A stretch of 64,000 nt of DNA, from positions 2,330,001 to 2,394,000 of the forward strand of contig JARFJB010001965.1 of assembly GCA_036346205.1 (NCBI GenBank). The letters are read 5' to 3'. Source of the stretch: Vesta saturnalis. Taxonomy: Eukaryota > Arthropoda > Insecta > Coleoptera > Lampyridae. Under the pieces are notes generated by a model. It had not been told where the DNA came from, ran no database searches, and saw only the letters and a list, made by a program, of their open reading frames with translations. Made by a program: the position numbers and the translations under genes. Of this stretch, positions 11,531-22,500 are shown in pieces (within the stretch, counting starts at the first letter, position 1; every line of letters starts with the position of its first letter).

Positions 11531-12486
11531 GCATTTTATTATACCTATTGAATTTCTATTCTACCTGCATCTGATTCTTATTGCCTTGTCATTATGTGTG
11601 AAAGTTGCAAACGCTTTTGTTCGGCAGAAATAGAGGCATTATTCATAATATATCCATCTTTCTTTGTCACGTACAATAAGTACGAGACAGCAAAGCATTA
11701 AGGCGGTTTCAAGCACAATAGAACCATATATTGACAATCCTCCTTGTTAATCCGATACCCGTTCAGTTCTACCGGACAGGCTTTATCGATAATTTCCTGA
11801 AACTCAAACAGGAATATTCCGGGTGGCCCAGTCATTGTACGTCAGAAACCGAGAAGTTAAACTACATAATGGAATATTACAATAAAGGGAGAATTCAGCT
11901 GGACGAAAAGAACATTAAGAAAAATCCAGGTTTAAGGTACTTGGCCAAGCTAATGTTAAACTCTTTTTGGGGTAAGTTTGGCCAGCGTAAAAATTTAGCC
12001 CAGAGCAGTATTGTATCTGAGCCAAAGGACTTTTTCAAATTGTTTGCGGATCCTTTGGTGCAGGTGCAATCCATTATTCCTATTAACGATAATGTGGTAA
12101 TTGTAAATTGGGATAGACCTGAGGGTGAAGGCGAAGCTCTAAAAACTATTAATGTGTCCATTGCAGCGTACACGACAGTTCATGCACGTTTAGAGCTATG
12201 CAGTTATCTCTAAAGGTTCTGTATTATGACACAGACAGTGTCATATTTGTGGCAAAACCCGACGACTGGAATCCAACTTGTGGAGATTACCTTGGCCAGA
12301 TGACCGACGAGCTGGAGACGTACGATGAAGGAAGTTATATAGTTAAGTTTGTTAGTACGGGACCGAAAAACTACAGTTATAATGTTTTCAACCAGTGAAT
12401 AGACACTTAAATCAACGTGTAAAGTGAAGGGGATTACCTTAAACTATAAGAACTCTCATGTTATAAACTTTGAATCGTGTAATGGG

Positions 12487-12897
12487 TTTTCGGTGGTGGC
12501 AAGTGAAGCTTGCCCTCAACGAAATCCAGCACAAAAATTAAAACTCGTTTGGAAATATATTTATTAATTGTACTTATAACTCCTGGGCGGTAAACGGGTT
12601 CTTCGTTACAGGGGTTGAAGCGGATTAAACGGATTCGGGCGCCATCCAAAGATTAGCTACTGTCCAGGCGGTCTTTGGGTCCACTCCTGAACTTGTGCGG
12701 TTTCCAAACGGCCACCTCGGGTTACCCATTAAAGGATAAATTCAGGGTTGAATCCTCACGTCCGAAGATGTACCTAAAACTTAATTAATACGGATGGAAG
12801 GCGGATACGGTAGACAAAGGTCACAGGTCCCCTTGACAAACAAAATTCCTTCACCAACGATGGATGAAAATGAATGATTCTTAATAAATATTAACTC
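12487..12897. other. Region between PolB relic and gypsy LTR, with PBS-like site
   Basis: No gene is recognised. On the minus strand, TGGCGCCCGAATCCG begins at 12,643 and resembles a retroelement primer-binding site of the TGGCGCC type. It would directly follow an LTR if the LTR extended to 12,644 instead of 12,898. A minus-strand frame of about 60 codons (12,461-12,649) overlaps it without a recognisable domain. Confidence 0.4.
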
Positions 12898-14004
12898 TGT
12901 GAATTTATTTAAATCTCACTAATTACGGGTTAACCAAGACGATGCGCGATAGCAAAGTAACTTTTTGTTAGTTATCGAAACAAATCAACTAGGTTTCGAA
13001 CTTAATTACAGAGCAAGTCTTTATTAAGTTTAATTGGATTAATTAATTGTTAAACTATTCTTTGCCCATATCAATTTACAATATTGCAATTTTCGTTAGG
13101 TACGCAGTGAGAATGTAGGAAAGATAAAAGATTTTTGTGAAAGCACTAACCTATATAGAGTACGACATTTAAAAGTGGGGAACGGCTAGAAATTCCATAA
13201 TTTTAACAATGAGGCGACAGCGTAACAATTTGTTTTAATTGATGTTAAATCAATCAATGAGCTAATATTTATTTCAACGTGCTAAAACTATTATTTGTAA
13301 AATCACAAAGCGATTGATATAAAATTTGGCCAGTTTCTATTAATAAAAATACTTATTCTATCTAACGGTTTAATTAGTAATTAATAACACTTCTATCAAC
13401 TCAAAATCACGCAGTTCCAGAAGCTGATTACTGTTTGACACATCTCTCGGTGTTCGCGTTATTTAAATACGCAAAATTTTACACAATAGTAAAAGATTGC
13501 ATTCCTTTCATTGTAGTGGAAATTCATAGAAAGTATTTCAGATTTAACTTTATTTATTTATATCGAAACTGTTATTCAACAATGCAATTTTTACTAACTA
13601 AATTAACTAATTTATGAGGACGATGTTAATTATTACTTGTTTATTTTAATTTAAAACTCTCTTAATTAGATTGATCGGATTTTCAAGTCTATTTGAGTGC
13701 TTTGGTTTCTTATCATCTCTAATAGGTTTTGAATGTAATTTTCCATTGGACATGTGTGTTTGAATATAAACTGTATTACTACTTATCAAGTTTTAATTTC
13801 GAAATAAGAAAAAGAAAACTTTAATTTATATTAACGGTTTATAGTATTTGATAAGTTTTAATTTTGAACAATTTCTATTTACAATTAACGGCTATCTTTA
13901 AATTTTCTTCTTATCAATATTCAACGGTGCATAATTAATTAATTTATGGACTTAATTACAGTTTGTTATTAGTGAAGTAAAACGAAAAAAAACTAATCTT
14001 CACA
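12898..14004 (-). repeat. Candidate LTR of a Ty3/gypsy element
   Basis: Read on the minus strand, a polypurine tract (AAAAAGGGGA) is followed directly by TGTGAAGATTAG, the expected start of an LTR. Scanning onward, the first matching end is TTCACA at 12,898, giving a 1107-bp segment with TGTGAA...TTCACA ends. The interior is very AT-rich with repeated 'aacgg' words. Only one copy is in the window, so the LTR cannot be confirmed by comparing two copies. An alternative end next to the primer-binding-like site at 12,643 would make it 1361 bp. Confidence 0.5.
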
Positions 14005-15124
14005 TCCCCTTTTTACTTTATAAAAAAAGAGAAAAATAAGCGGTCTTAATTCTACAAAATGAAACTAAAATTTTTTCTAAAAAAAAAATAAAACTACTTA
14101 TCCTAAAACGGTTTTGTTTTCTAAGAAAATAAATCAAACTGATACCTATGCTTTGCAAAAAAAAATTAAACTACTTGTCCTACCACTAATTGAATAAAAG
14201 TTAAATGTAACGGTTCTAATTTTCTTTTTAAATGAAGACTGTTACATAATATATATGATTATGGTGAAGTTTTTTTTTTTCAGAAACATTTATGTATGAA
14301 TTTGACGGTGGATGAATAGAGATTTTGGATGATATCATTTAAACAACTTACACAACTTATGATGCAGAACGGAAATTTATTACGGTATCACTTTTTGTAC
14401 ATCGGTTTTTCTGGCATCTTCTTACTTGTAGTACGGGCTTTCCCAGTTCGTTCGGATTCCTATCTACAACTTATGTTAACATTTGACTTAAACTAAACGG
14501 TTGGTTTGGAGGACGGTAGGATAAGGTTAAGTAAAAGGGCATGGGCCACCCATATGGATGACACCATGGCTCGCTAAGTGCAAGGGCGCATCCTTGAGGT
14601 CAAAGTACTATGGCGGACGGTCGGATGAAGTACTTTGCCTGCTATACTACGACAGTACTTACAACTCTAAATTTTCTTGTATGGAACGGTGGCTGTATCT
14701 AAAACATAATTATTTATTTGTAATTAAGAATATTTTATTTCGGGTTTAGTTTTGGTTCCATTTTTTTTCGGGATAATATAAATCGCTTCTTGTTAAATTC
14801 ATTTATTTTTGTTTTGGGTATCAACCCTATATACGTATGTTTACACCAACATTTATTTGATATTTTCCCTATCTGTTCGCACCGGGAGCAGAGCAAAATT
14901 CGTCTTCCGCTGGATTGGTTTCGGTGGTGTCCCACCTTCCCCACAGCGCCAACACAGTTGATTCTTTACTGCTGGGTCGGTGGTTCCGGCGATGTGGGGC
15001 GGTTTGGGTGCTGTCGATGTCCTCGTCCAAAACGGACCAGCTCTCGCGGGTCAGTGAGATCCTCTCTCCCTCACTACAGTTCTTTTCTTGGTTACTACAA
15101 CAAATGAATTACACGGTGCACCCG
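14005..15124 (-). other. Gypsy element region between integrase and LTR
   Basis: This covers the polypurine tract (about 14,005-14,014) and about 1.1 kb after the integrase stop. The part from 14,880 to 15,110 is GC-richer than its surroundings and reads on the minus strand as a proline- and arginine-rich tail, which could be the end of pol or a degenerate further ORF. No envelope-type features are visible. The rest is AT-rich. Confidence 0.4.
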
Positions 15125-15850
15125 CTAGCGATATTGTTTTAAATCTTTAATATGAATCCGGTTGTATTTTTGGTTAGTATCCAGGTTTTTGATGTTAAAT
15201 ACAACGGGTGATAACGCTTTTACTATAACATACGGACCTAAAAATTTCGGTGCAAGTTTGGCAGCAATACCTAACGGTGCATTGGAAAGGAGGCGTTGTT
15301 TGAGTAGCACTAGGCTACCTACGGTCGGTCTCCACTTTCACCTTCTCCGGTTGTAGTGTTTTGCCCATGAATCAAATGATTTAGATAAATTGCTACGGAC
15401 TAAGTTAAAAATTTCCTGAAGCTGTTCTAAACGGGCATTATATTTAATTATGTCGGTTCGGTTTATATCTACATTTTCATTCGGGATGTTTTCATTTTTA
15501 CTAATATATGCGTAGGAAATTTTGAATTCGCGGCCAAAATTTAAAAATGCAGGAGAAAATCCTGTGCTTTCCTGAACGGCAGTATTTATTGCGAATGTAA
15601 ATTTATTAATGTGTTTGTCCCAAAGTCGGTGTTTATTTTCACAGAATTGTGCAATCATAGTTTTTAAAGTTCGATTAACACGTTCTACAGGGTTTGCTTG
15701 GGGCGTATAAATAGGAGTAAAACGGTGTACAATTCCCAAGTCTGCTAGTAATTTTTTAAATACTCTACTGTCATACTGAGTTCCATTGTCGGTCATAATT
15801 ATTCGCGGTGTACCAAATTTCATTATTATTTTGTCATAAAAAATTTGCAT
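15125..15850 (-). pseudogene. Ty3/gypsy integrase, C-terminal part
   Basis: Integrase inserts retrotransposon cDNA into the host genome. On the minus strand, 15,850-15,338 encodes the catalytic core: KFGTPRIIMTDNGTQYDS carries the second Asp, and PQANPVERVNRTLK carries the Glu of the D,D-35-E triad, followed by STGFSPAFLNFGRE typical of gypsy elements. The next frame (15,310-15,125) gives the C-terminal domain: LAPKFLGPYVIVKALSP, then NRIHIKDLKQYR and a stop. The frame breaks once near 15,325. The N-terminal zinc domain, first Asp, RNase H, RT, protease and gag are missing, because a LINE 5' end begins at about 15,860. Polypurine tract and LTR follow downstream on the same strand. Confidence 0.85.
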
Positions 15851-15860
15851 TCGCTGTCTG

Positions 15861-17163
15861 CAAGCAGATCAGTGAGCATCGCGTTTAACATTGTAAACGT
15901 ACTTTGTTAAAAGTTTTACGTGCGTACGTTCTGCTACCTGCGTCGTTTTCACGATGACAGGTAGAGAGCCACCACCCCGGAAGAGGAACCCGTACGCTCT
16001 TCGGAGCCGTCACGATGAGCAAGCATTCGTCCCGCTACCCGATGGCTTCTTCGAGATCGAGGAGAAGGTCCCGTTCGAGTCCTGGCCCTTCACCGAAGAA
16101 GACGTCTATAAGAAGGCCCACAAGAAGAAAAAGAAGCTCAAGAAATTGGAAGAAGAGTTAGCTGCTACACCGCTTCCAACAGCTCCTACCAGCGTTGTTG
16201 CAGAAGAAGAACCTCTACTGTCCGATGGGTTCCGGCTCCAGAAGAAGAAGCCAAAGAAATCTTCTAGAGACCGCCCGACCACGCCCACTACGGTCATCAA
16301 CGCGTTCGAGGCCCTAGCTGACACCATGGACCGCCCGGACGTAGAAGAGCTTCCCACTGCCAGGGAGAGGGTTCCGCCAGTAATCCTTCGCGAGAGGGAG
16401 AACTGGGTTGCTTTCTCCCGTGAATTAGATCACCGAGGGATCGTCTTCACACGTGTGAAGGCAATCGCCGAGGGATACCGAATCCAGCCTGCCACTGCCA
16501 AGGACCGTTACAGGCTAATGCGGCATATGGATAGGCATGGTATACCGTACCATACCTATCAGGCAAAGAGGGAACGTTTGTTCAAGGTGGTTCTACAGGG
16601 AATACCCGTAGAAATCTCCGAGGCTGACGTTACCTCCGAGCTTCAAAATCATGACGTTAACATTAGCTCTTGTTCTAGAATGAAGAAGCAAGGCAGACCG
16701 ATCCCGCTTCTGCTGGCCCAGGTACCATCAGAAGAGGACCTCAAGAAGATCCGGCTGGTGGAGTACGTGGCTCGCCTACGTGTCTCTACTGAAGACTTGA
16801 GGCGGAGACCAGACATCGGGCAGTGTCACCGGTGCCAGGGATTCCGTCACGCACAGCGTTGCTGTAGAGCGGCGGCACGCTGTGTCAAGTGTGCAGGACA
16901 CCACCACTCCAGTGAGTGTACCAAACCCCGTACGGACCGGGCAAGGTGCGTAAACTGTGATGGTGATCATCCGGCCAACTTCAGGGGATGCCCGAGGTAC
17001 CCGCGTCTCCCTCAGCGTAGGAAGACAGAAGCTCCACCGTCACGTCTCCCGCAGCGTAAGAAGACTGAAGAGTCACCACAACAGCGGCAGAAGAGGACAC
17101 CGCCCACAGCGGCACCCTCTCTAACATCAACTGGACTCAACGTCTTCAATTGCAACACTTCAT
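15861..17163 (+). CDS. Jockey-type LINE ORF1 (CCHC nucleic-acid-binding protein)
   Basis: ORF1 proteins of Jockey-clade LINEs bind the element RNA and chaperone reverse transcription. The ATG at 15,954 follows a ~90-bp GC-rich 5' UTR. The frame stays open to 17,246, but the recognisable LINE part ends near 17,160. The N-terminus is basic and low-complexity, with a KKAHKKKKKLKK stretch at residues 53-64. A central domain (around KVVLQGIPVEISEADV) precedes three zinc knuckles: CHRCQGFRHAQRCC (CX2CX4HX4C), CVKCAGHHHSSEC, and CVNCDGDHPANFRGC (CX2CX3HX6C). This arrangement matches X-element/Jockey gag-like proteins. ORF2 (endonuclease and RT) is absent, so the copy is cut at its 3' side. This is the longest undamaged protein-like frame in the window and is much GC-richer than its neighbours. 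Confidence 0.85.
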
Positions 17164-17309
17164 TCAGGAGGGATATCTATCTTCTTATTTCGGCGTTTAG
17201 GTTGACTCTTATCATATCGCAGATTCTTAGGTATGTCCACAAATGAATCTTTGACAACTGTCTCTTGAACACCGTCAGGTGGGTAACATGGATCAAATGT
17301 GATCGGTAT
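17164..17309 (-). CDS. Unrecognised C-terminal coding fragment
   Basis: A minus-strand frame of about 48 codons ends in RRNKKIDIPPE and a stop, next to the broken end of the LINE. It contains DPCYPPDGVQ and DSFVDIPKNL and looks like the end of a real protein rather than random AT-rich sequence. It opens directly after an in-frame stop, with no acceptable start. It may be a fragment of a host or transposon gene into which the LINE inserted. I cannot name the family. Confidence 0.25.
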
Positions 17310-19329
17310 TCAACGGTAATACTACATTCTACGATATTAAAAACATTATGGTATTCATTTATGAAATACGAAAACAAAATGAATAAACCTGCTATAATAT
17401 TATAATTTAAAGCTAATAATAATAATGTCTTTAAATCATATTATTTTAGCGTTTTCATATTTTACAGATTTACTTAACATTTATATTGCAAATGCTTTTA
17501 CTGAAAAGGATAGCTGCAAATGCTACTGTAACGTATAAAACGGGTAAGATTTATTTTTAAATACGCTACTTTACCCAAAATGATAAGTATTTATAAATAT
17601 GAACGTTAGTGGTGAAAGTTTTCATTTTAATACAATTTAATTTCATAACTTTCTTCTTTCTTCTATTTTGGTGTTATAATGAGAGCAATGTAACATTTTG
17701 TGACACTGAAAATGGCATGGGCTATGGACACTTGTATACCATTATATAATTACAGAATCTATATGTAACGGATAATTTCACAACAGTTAATTACTCGTTT
17801 TACATATTTAATCCGCTTTTAGAAAAGAAAGTATATCAACGTTGTATGTTATTTAACCAATAAATAAAATGGATAGTTGCAACGAACCCTAAAGTTTATT
17901 TTAAAATATTCAGGATTACCCTATGGTATTCTTAGGTACACTAAATGACCCTGCATTACCAAACAACATTCATGTATGTGATTTTGTAGATCGGCTTAGT
18001 TATTTTAGAATCTAAAATCCCCGTCACCTGGGACTATCCAAGAACTGAAATCCATTCAAGCGTCCTTTTATCCTGGAGGTCTCGTTTGACAAATAGATCT
18101 TACAATAGAAATATCTTTTGTGCAAAGGTGTCGGATACACAAACGCTTCGGAATGTTATCGCTTTCTTTAAAATTATTGCCATAAAATTGTAAGGTGGTT
18201 TAATCTCCGTCCTTCCTAATACTACCACACATCTTTAAGATTTAAATTTTAATAATCTTGAAAATTTACAATTATTTACTTTGCACCTTGTAACTTTTTA
18301 TGCATTTAACTAGAAGGTAATCAATGTCAGTAGTATTTATTACTAGACGTTTTATAGTTTAAAGTTCCTCATAAAACGACTAAAGCAGTTGCTGTTAATG
18401 TGATTGACAGCATTACTGTTATAGTTTTCAGTCTCATTAACTATTACAAAACAACGTGACGTTTTAGTACAGGAATACTTTACTAGTAGTTTGTTCCACC
18501 AAATGCGTTTTAACTTGATACGTTGTAAAATAATTTTTTTTATAAGTGTATACAAGATAAATTAATTGAATTAATTATTTTCAGCACTTTAAGGCAAGCT
18601 ACAAGTTAGTAAAACAACAGTGTCATAAAATATTATTCTTTAAATGATCTTTATCAAGCGAAACTGCGGCTTTGGATAAGTTCCGCTGGTGAGCTATATT
18701 TTAAAATGAATTATGAAACCCAAAGCAGTTGTAAGCAACATACATACACACCAGTAGACGACATAACAGTAAATTGGTTGCACTTTAAACACATGCCGTG
18801 ACCATTTCTACTACACTTTTGAATTCGCAGCCAAGAATATTCAGTTCAATTATGTGTAAACACTTTAATTACCTCCATTAATGTAGAGAACTCAACGCTC
18901 TACGACATATGCGCTAGATCTAATTAATGTCGTATAATTAAAGGAAAAAAAGAAAAAACTTATTCTAAATGCATGCACTAGTCTATGCAATTATTAATCG
19001 ATTATACGATATTTGGAATTTGGTTACGTAATCAAAAACACACATCGTGAAATGTAGACACATCAGGTGAAAACGGAGAAAATAGAATTAAATAGGTACG
19101 ATATAAATGAATTATTGTATTGGTTGTTTATAATTTACAGGGTATTTCGGCTTTAAATACACTAAATCAGCAGAACATACCTGCTTTCAACACCAAGAGT
19201 TCCTATAAACATGTACTGTTAAGTAGGTATAGAAAGTCATGCAAACAACTTTTTTTTCACTATTTCTAATCGCCCTATTACCTAATTTTACGTTTCAACA
19301 AGGTCGCTCACGATGTCTATATGTATGTC
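17310..19329. other. AT-rich region without recognisable features
   Basis: I see no coding domain, RNA gene or long repeat on either strand. Short frames such as 18,352-18,555 minus are lysine- and isoleucine-rich and typical of non-coding AT-rich DNA. Confidence 0.5.
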
Positions 19330-21045
19330 TTTCTGTGTGTCTGTGCCTGTTTCTGTGTCTGTGTCTGTGTCTGTCTGTGTCTGTGTCTGTGTCTGTGTCT
19401 GTGTCTGTGTCTGTGGCTGTGTCTGTGTCCGTGTCTGTGTCTGTGTCTGTTTCTGTGTCTGTGTCTGTGGTGTCTGTGTCTGTGTCTGTGTCTGTGTCTG
19501 TGGTGTCTGTGTTTGTGTCTGTCTGTGTCTGTGGTGTCTGTAGTGTCTGTGTCTGTGTCTGTGTCTGTGGTGTCTGTAGTGTCTGTGTCTGTGTCTGTGT
19601 CTGTGTCTGTGTCTGTGTCTGTGTCTGTGTCTGTCTGTGTCTGTCTGTGTCTCTGTCTGTGTCTGTGTCTGTGTCTGTCTCTGTGTCTGTGTCTGTGTCT
19701 GTGTCTGTGTCTGTGTCTGTGTCTGTGTCTGTCTCTGTGTCTGTGTCTGTGTCTGTGTCTGTGTCTGTGTCTGTGTCTGTGTCTGTGTCTGTCTGTGTCT
19801 GTGTCTGTGTCTGTGTCTGTGTCTGTGTCTGTGTCTGTGTCTGTATCTGTGTCTGTGTCTGTGTTTGTGTCTGTGTCTGTGTCTGTGCCTGTTTCGTTTT
19901 CATTTTTCGCGTTTGCGAAATTTTCGTTTTCGTTTTTCGTGTTTGTGTATTTGTATGTACTTGTGCTTGCACTTGTGCTTGTACTTGTGCCTGTGCTTGT
20001 ATTTGTGCTTGTGTTTGTACTGGTTCCTGTGTTTGTGCTTGTGCTCGTGCTGATTCTTGTGCTTGTGTTTGTTCCTGTGCTTGAGTTTGTGCATGTGCTT
20101 GTGATTGTTCTTGTGCTTGTGCTTGTATTTGTGCTTGTGCTTGTGATTGTGCTTGTGTTTATGCTTTGCGAGTTTGTGTGGTTGTTATTTCTCGTATTTG
20201 AGAATTTTCGTGTTTGTGAATTTGTATGTTTACGATTTCTCGTGTTTGCGAATTTTCGTTTTCATTTTTCGTGTTTGCGATTTTTTTCGTGTTTGCGAAT
20301 TTTCGGTTTTCATTTTTTTTGTGTGCGAATTTTTCGTTTTTCGTGTTTGCGAATTTTTCGTTTTCATTTTTCGTGTTTGCGAAATTTTCGTTTTTCATTT
20401 TCGTGTTTACGATTTTTAGTGTTTGCGAATTTTCGTCGTTTTTCATTTTTCGTTTTCATTTTTCGTGTTTGCGAAATTTTCGTTTTTCATTTTTCGTTTT
20501 CGTTTTTCGTGTTTGCGATTTTGCGTTTTTCCTGTTTGCGAATTTTCGTTTTTATTTTTCGTGTTTGCGATTTTTGTGTTTGCGAATTTTTCGTTTTCGT
20601 TTTTCGTGTTTGCGATTTTTCGTTTTTCGTGTTTACGATTTTTCGTGTTTGCGAATTTTCGTTTCGTTTTCGTGTTTGATTTTCGTTTTCGTGTATTTGT
20701 ATGTACTTGTGCTTGCGCTTGTGCTTGTACTTGTGATTGTGCTTGTGTTGATTCTTGCGATTGTGCTTGTACTTGTGATTGTGCTTGTGTTGATTCTTGT
20801 GTTTGTGTGTTTGTATGTACTTGTGCTTGCGCTTGTGCTTGTACTTGTGATTGTGCTTGTGTTGATTCTTGTGTTTGTGCTTGTTCCCGTGCTTGTGTTT
20901 GTGCTTGCACTCGTGCTGGTTCTTGTGCTTGTGTTTGTTCCTGTGCTTGTGTTTGTGCATGTGCTGGTTCTTGGGCTTGTAATTGTTCCTGTGCTTGTGT
21001 TTATGCTTGTGCTCGTGCTCGTGCTTGTGGTTGTGTTTGTGTTTT
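19330..21045. repeat. Compound satellite: (TGTGTC)n, TTGTGC arrays and TTTTCG/GTTTGCG arrays
   Basis: About 1.7 kb of tandem DNA in blocks. 19,333-19,895 is mostly the hexamer TGTGTC with occasional TGTGG or TGTC variants. 19,965-20,165 and 20,690-21,045 are degenerate TTGTGC arrays. 20,166-20,690 repeats a unit of the type TTTTTCGTGTTTGCGAATTT. The word 'gtatttgtatgtacttgtgc' marks the transition into TTGTGC arrays more than once, so there is a higher-order order to the blocks. Long open frames across the array (valine/cysteine- or threonine/glutamine-rich) are by-products of hexamers, not genes. Confidence 0.95.
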
Positions 21046-21840
21046 TGTAAAGCTAACTTTCACAGGAGACAATTTAGAATACAATCTCCGATGCTGGACC
21101 AACCCCTAGTCTGACCCAGACCAAATCCGATCTCCCAAGGCTAAAATACGACCCGTACATGGACATTAAACTATGCGAAAAATGGCATTATAAAAAATAC
21201 TTTGTTATACATTATTGATATTAAGTTTCTTGTTGTACATGAGATTAATTTGGTAGTGATTACCTTGAGCGACAACTAGATTTAATTATGACCCATAATT
21301 AAAGCAAAAAGGATTGCGATACATTGTGACTCATATTTAAAACCAAAATATTTTGCATGTAAATGATACGTATTAAAAGGTAAATAAATAAAAGCGACAT
21401 TCCTTAATTTTCGATGATTACTATTGCTGTAAGCAGATTAATCAATTAGTTAATTACACATTTTATTTTTAAAGCAATTTCATTTTAAAATATATTCATA
21501 TGAATTTTCAAACAGGTAGAGGACCACAATCTGTAGATGGGGATTAAAAGAAATCTAACAATAATTTAATAACAACAATTATGCAATCTCCTTTGATAAA
21601 TTTCAATACGGAATCCTACTAAATTTTAATACTAAAAACACATTTTAAATAGTCACTAAACCGTACATTCACATTGTATGACAACAACAGGGTAATTAAC
21701 TGATTATGCAATACCATTAACTGTTCATTGTCATTATAGAATTTAATAGTGTATTTTAAAATCAAACGTATACGTTATCTTTACCTTGATTAGTTTCTTT
21801 TAATATCAGAAAAAATATAAAATATGTCCTACATGCGTCA

Positions 21841-22310
21841 TAAAATAGGGGGGGGTGAAAATACACCTCCTATACGTAAGCGAGTAAAAATAATTAGGTA
21901 TGCAGTGGGTTGAAAACACGGCCACACACGCATGTATATATAAAAATAATTAGGGATGCAGAGGGTTGAAAGTACACGTCCTATACGTAAGCGAGTAAAA
22001 ATAATTAGGGATGCAGAGGGTTGAAAAATACACCTCCTATACGTAAGCGAGTAAAAATAATTAGGGATGCAGAGGGTTGAAAAATACGGACTAACACGTA
22101 GGTATATGTAAAAATAGGGATGCAGAGGGCTGACAAATACGGACTCACACGCAGGTATATGTAAAGAATTAGAGTTTAAAATACGGTCTCACACGTGGGT
22201 GTGTAAAAATAGGGGTGAAAAAATACGTCCTACACGTAAGCGAGTAAAAATAAGGGTGGAAAATGCGGTCCCCACGTGGGCATATAAATAGGGTGGCGGG
22301 GGGGCTTGCA
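21841..22310 (+). repeat. CACGTG minisatellite, ~60-bp unit, copy 3 of dispersed family
   Basis: Tandem units of about 55-65 bp built from AAAATAATTAGGGATGCAG, 'agggttgaaaatac', then 'ctcctatacgtaagcgag'. Later units shorten and the block ends in GGTCCCCACGTGGGC. The inverted counterpart is at 39,190-39,520 ('cttatttttactcgcttacgtg'). Upstream near 21,095 'ctggaccaacccctagtctg' also has an inverted counterpart near 39,895, so the repeat may be the end of a larger element. Confidence 0.8.
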
Positions 22311-22500
22311 CCGTAAAAAGAGGGGAGGGGAAGGTGCCCGGGTACTACTAAGACTAATGGTTATACGTGCCAGAAACCATATGAACTCGTATGAATATGT
22401 AATGCCACACATTTATTTGGTCACATCCCGTGAGATTCCCCCCCTGGAAACTTACGTAAATCGTGCCAAATTTCGAAATGAGACAGTCGTCTGATCTGTC

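Larger units (their letters stand above)
10401..11786. mobile_element. Insertion with perfect 285-bp inverted-repeat ends
   Basis: Positions 10,401-10,685 are identical, base for base, to the reverse complement of 11,502-11,786, with no mismatch or gap on direct comparison. The arms flank an 816-bp core. The insert interrupts the polymerase gene between motif A and motif B: coding resumes at once after 11,780 with TGFIDNFLKLKQ. No direct target-site duplication is apparent. Inside each arm, 29 bp from its inner end, lies a hAT-like terminus (CAGTGGTTCTCAAC at 10,657 and its complement ending at 11,530). The insert therefore looks like a hAT element whose outer flank is present on both sides in inverted form. 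Confidence 0.8.
8578..12486 (+). pseudogene. Protein-primed family-B DNA polymerase (Polinton/viral type), broken
   Basis: This is a relic of the DNA_pol_B_2 enzyme that replicates Polinton/Maverick-like elements and related DNA viruses from protein-primed ends. All domains appear in order on the plus strand but in shifting frames. The exonuclease region has FIFYDLEC (8690s, Exo I), a degraded CIAHSMKRYDG (8930s, Exo II) and RYCLMDVKIL (9325s, Exo III). KQSKVAIQ and YEFLGCYWH follow. Polymerase motif A is YYDVSSLYSYVN (10,000s), motif B LNSFWGKFGQ (11,960s) and motif C YYDTDSV (12,225s). The final GITLNYKNSHVINF ends near 12,486. Frameshifts or stops lie near 8870, 9180, 9545, 9700, 10,208, 12,213 and 12,398, and a 1.39-kb insertion splits the gene at 10,401-11,786. 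No integrase, capsid or protease gene is recognisable beside it. It cannot make a working polymerase. Confidence 0.85.

Noticed and set aside
19239..21050. Long open frames rich in V/S/C/L (plus) or T/Q/D (minus)
   Set aside because: They run only through hexamer and minisatellite DNA, where several frames on both strands stay open; none has a domain.
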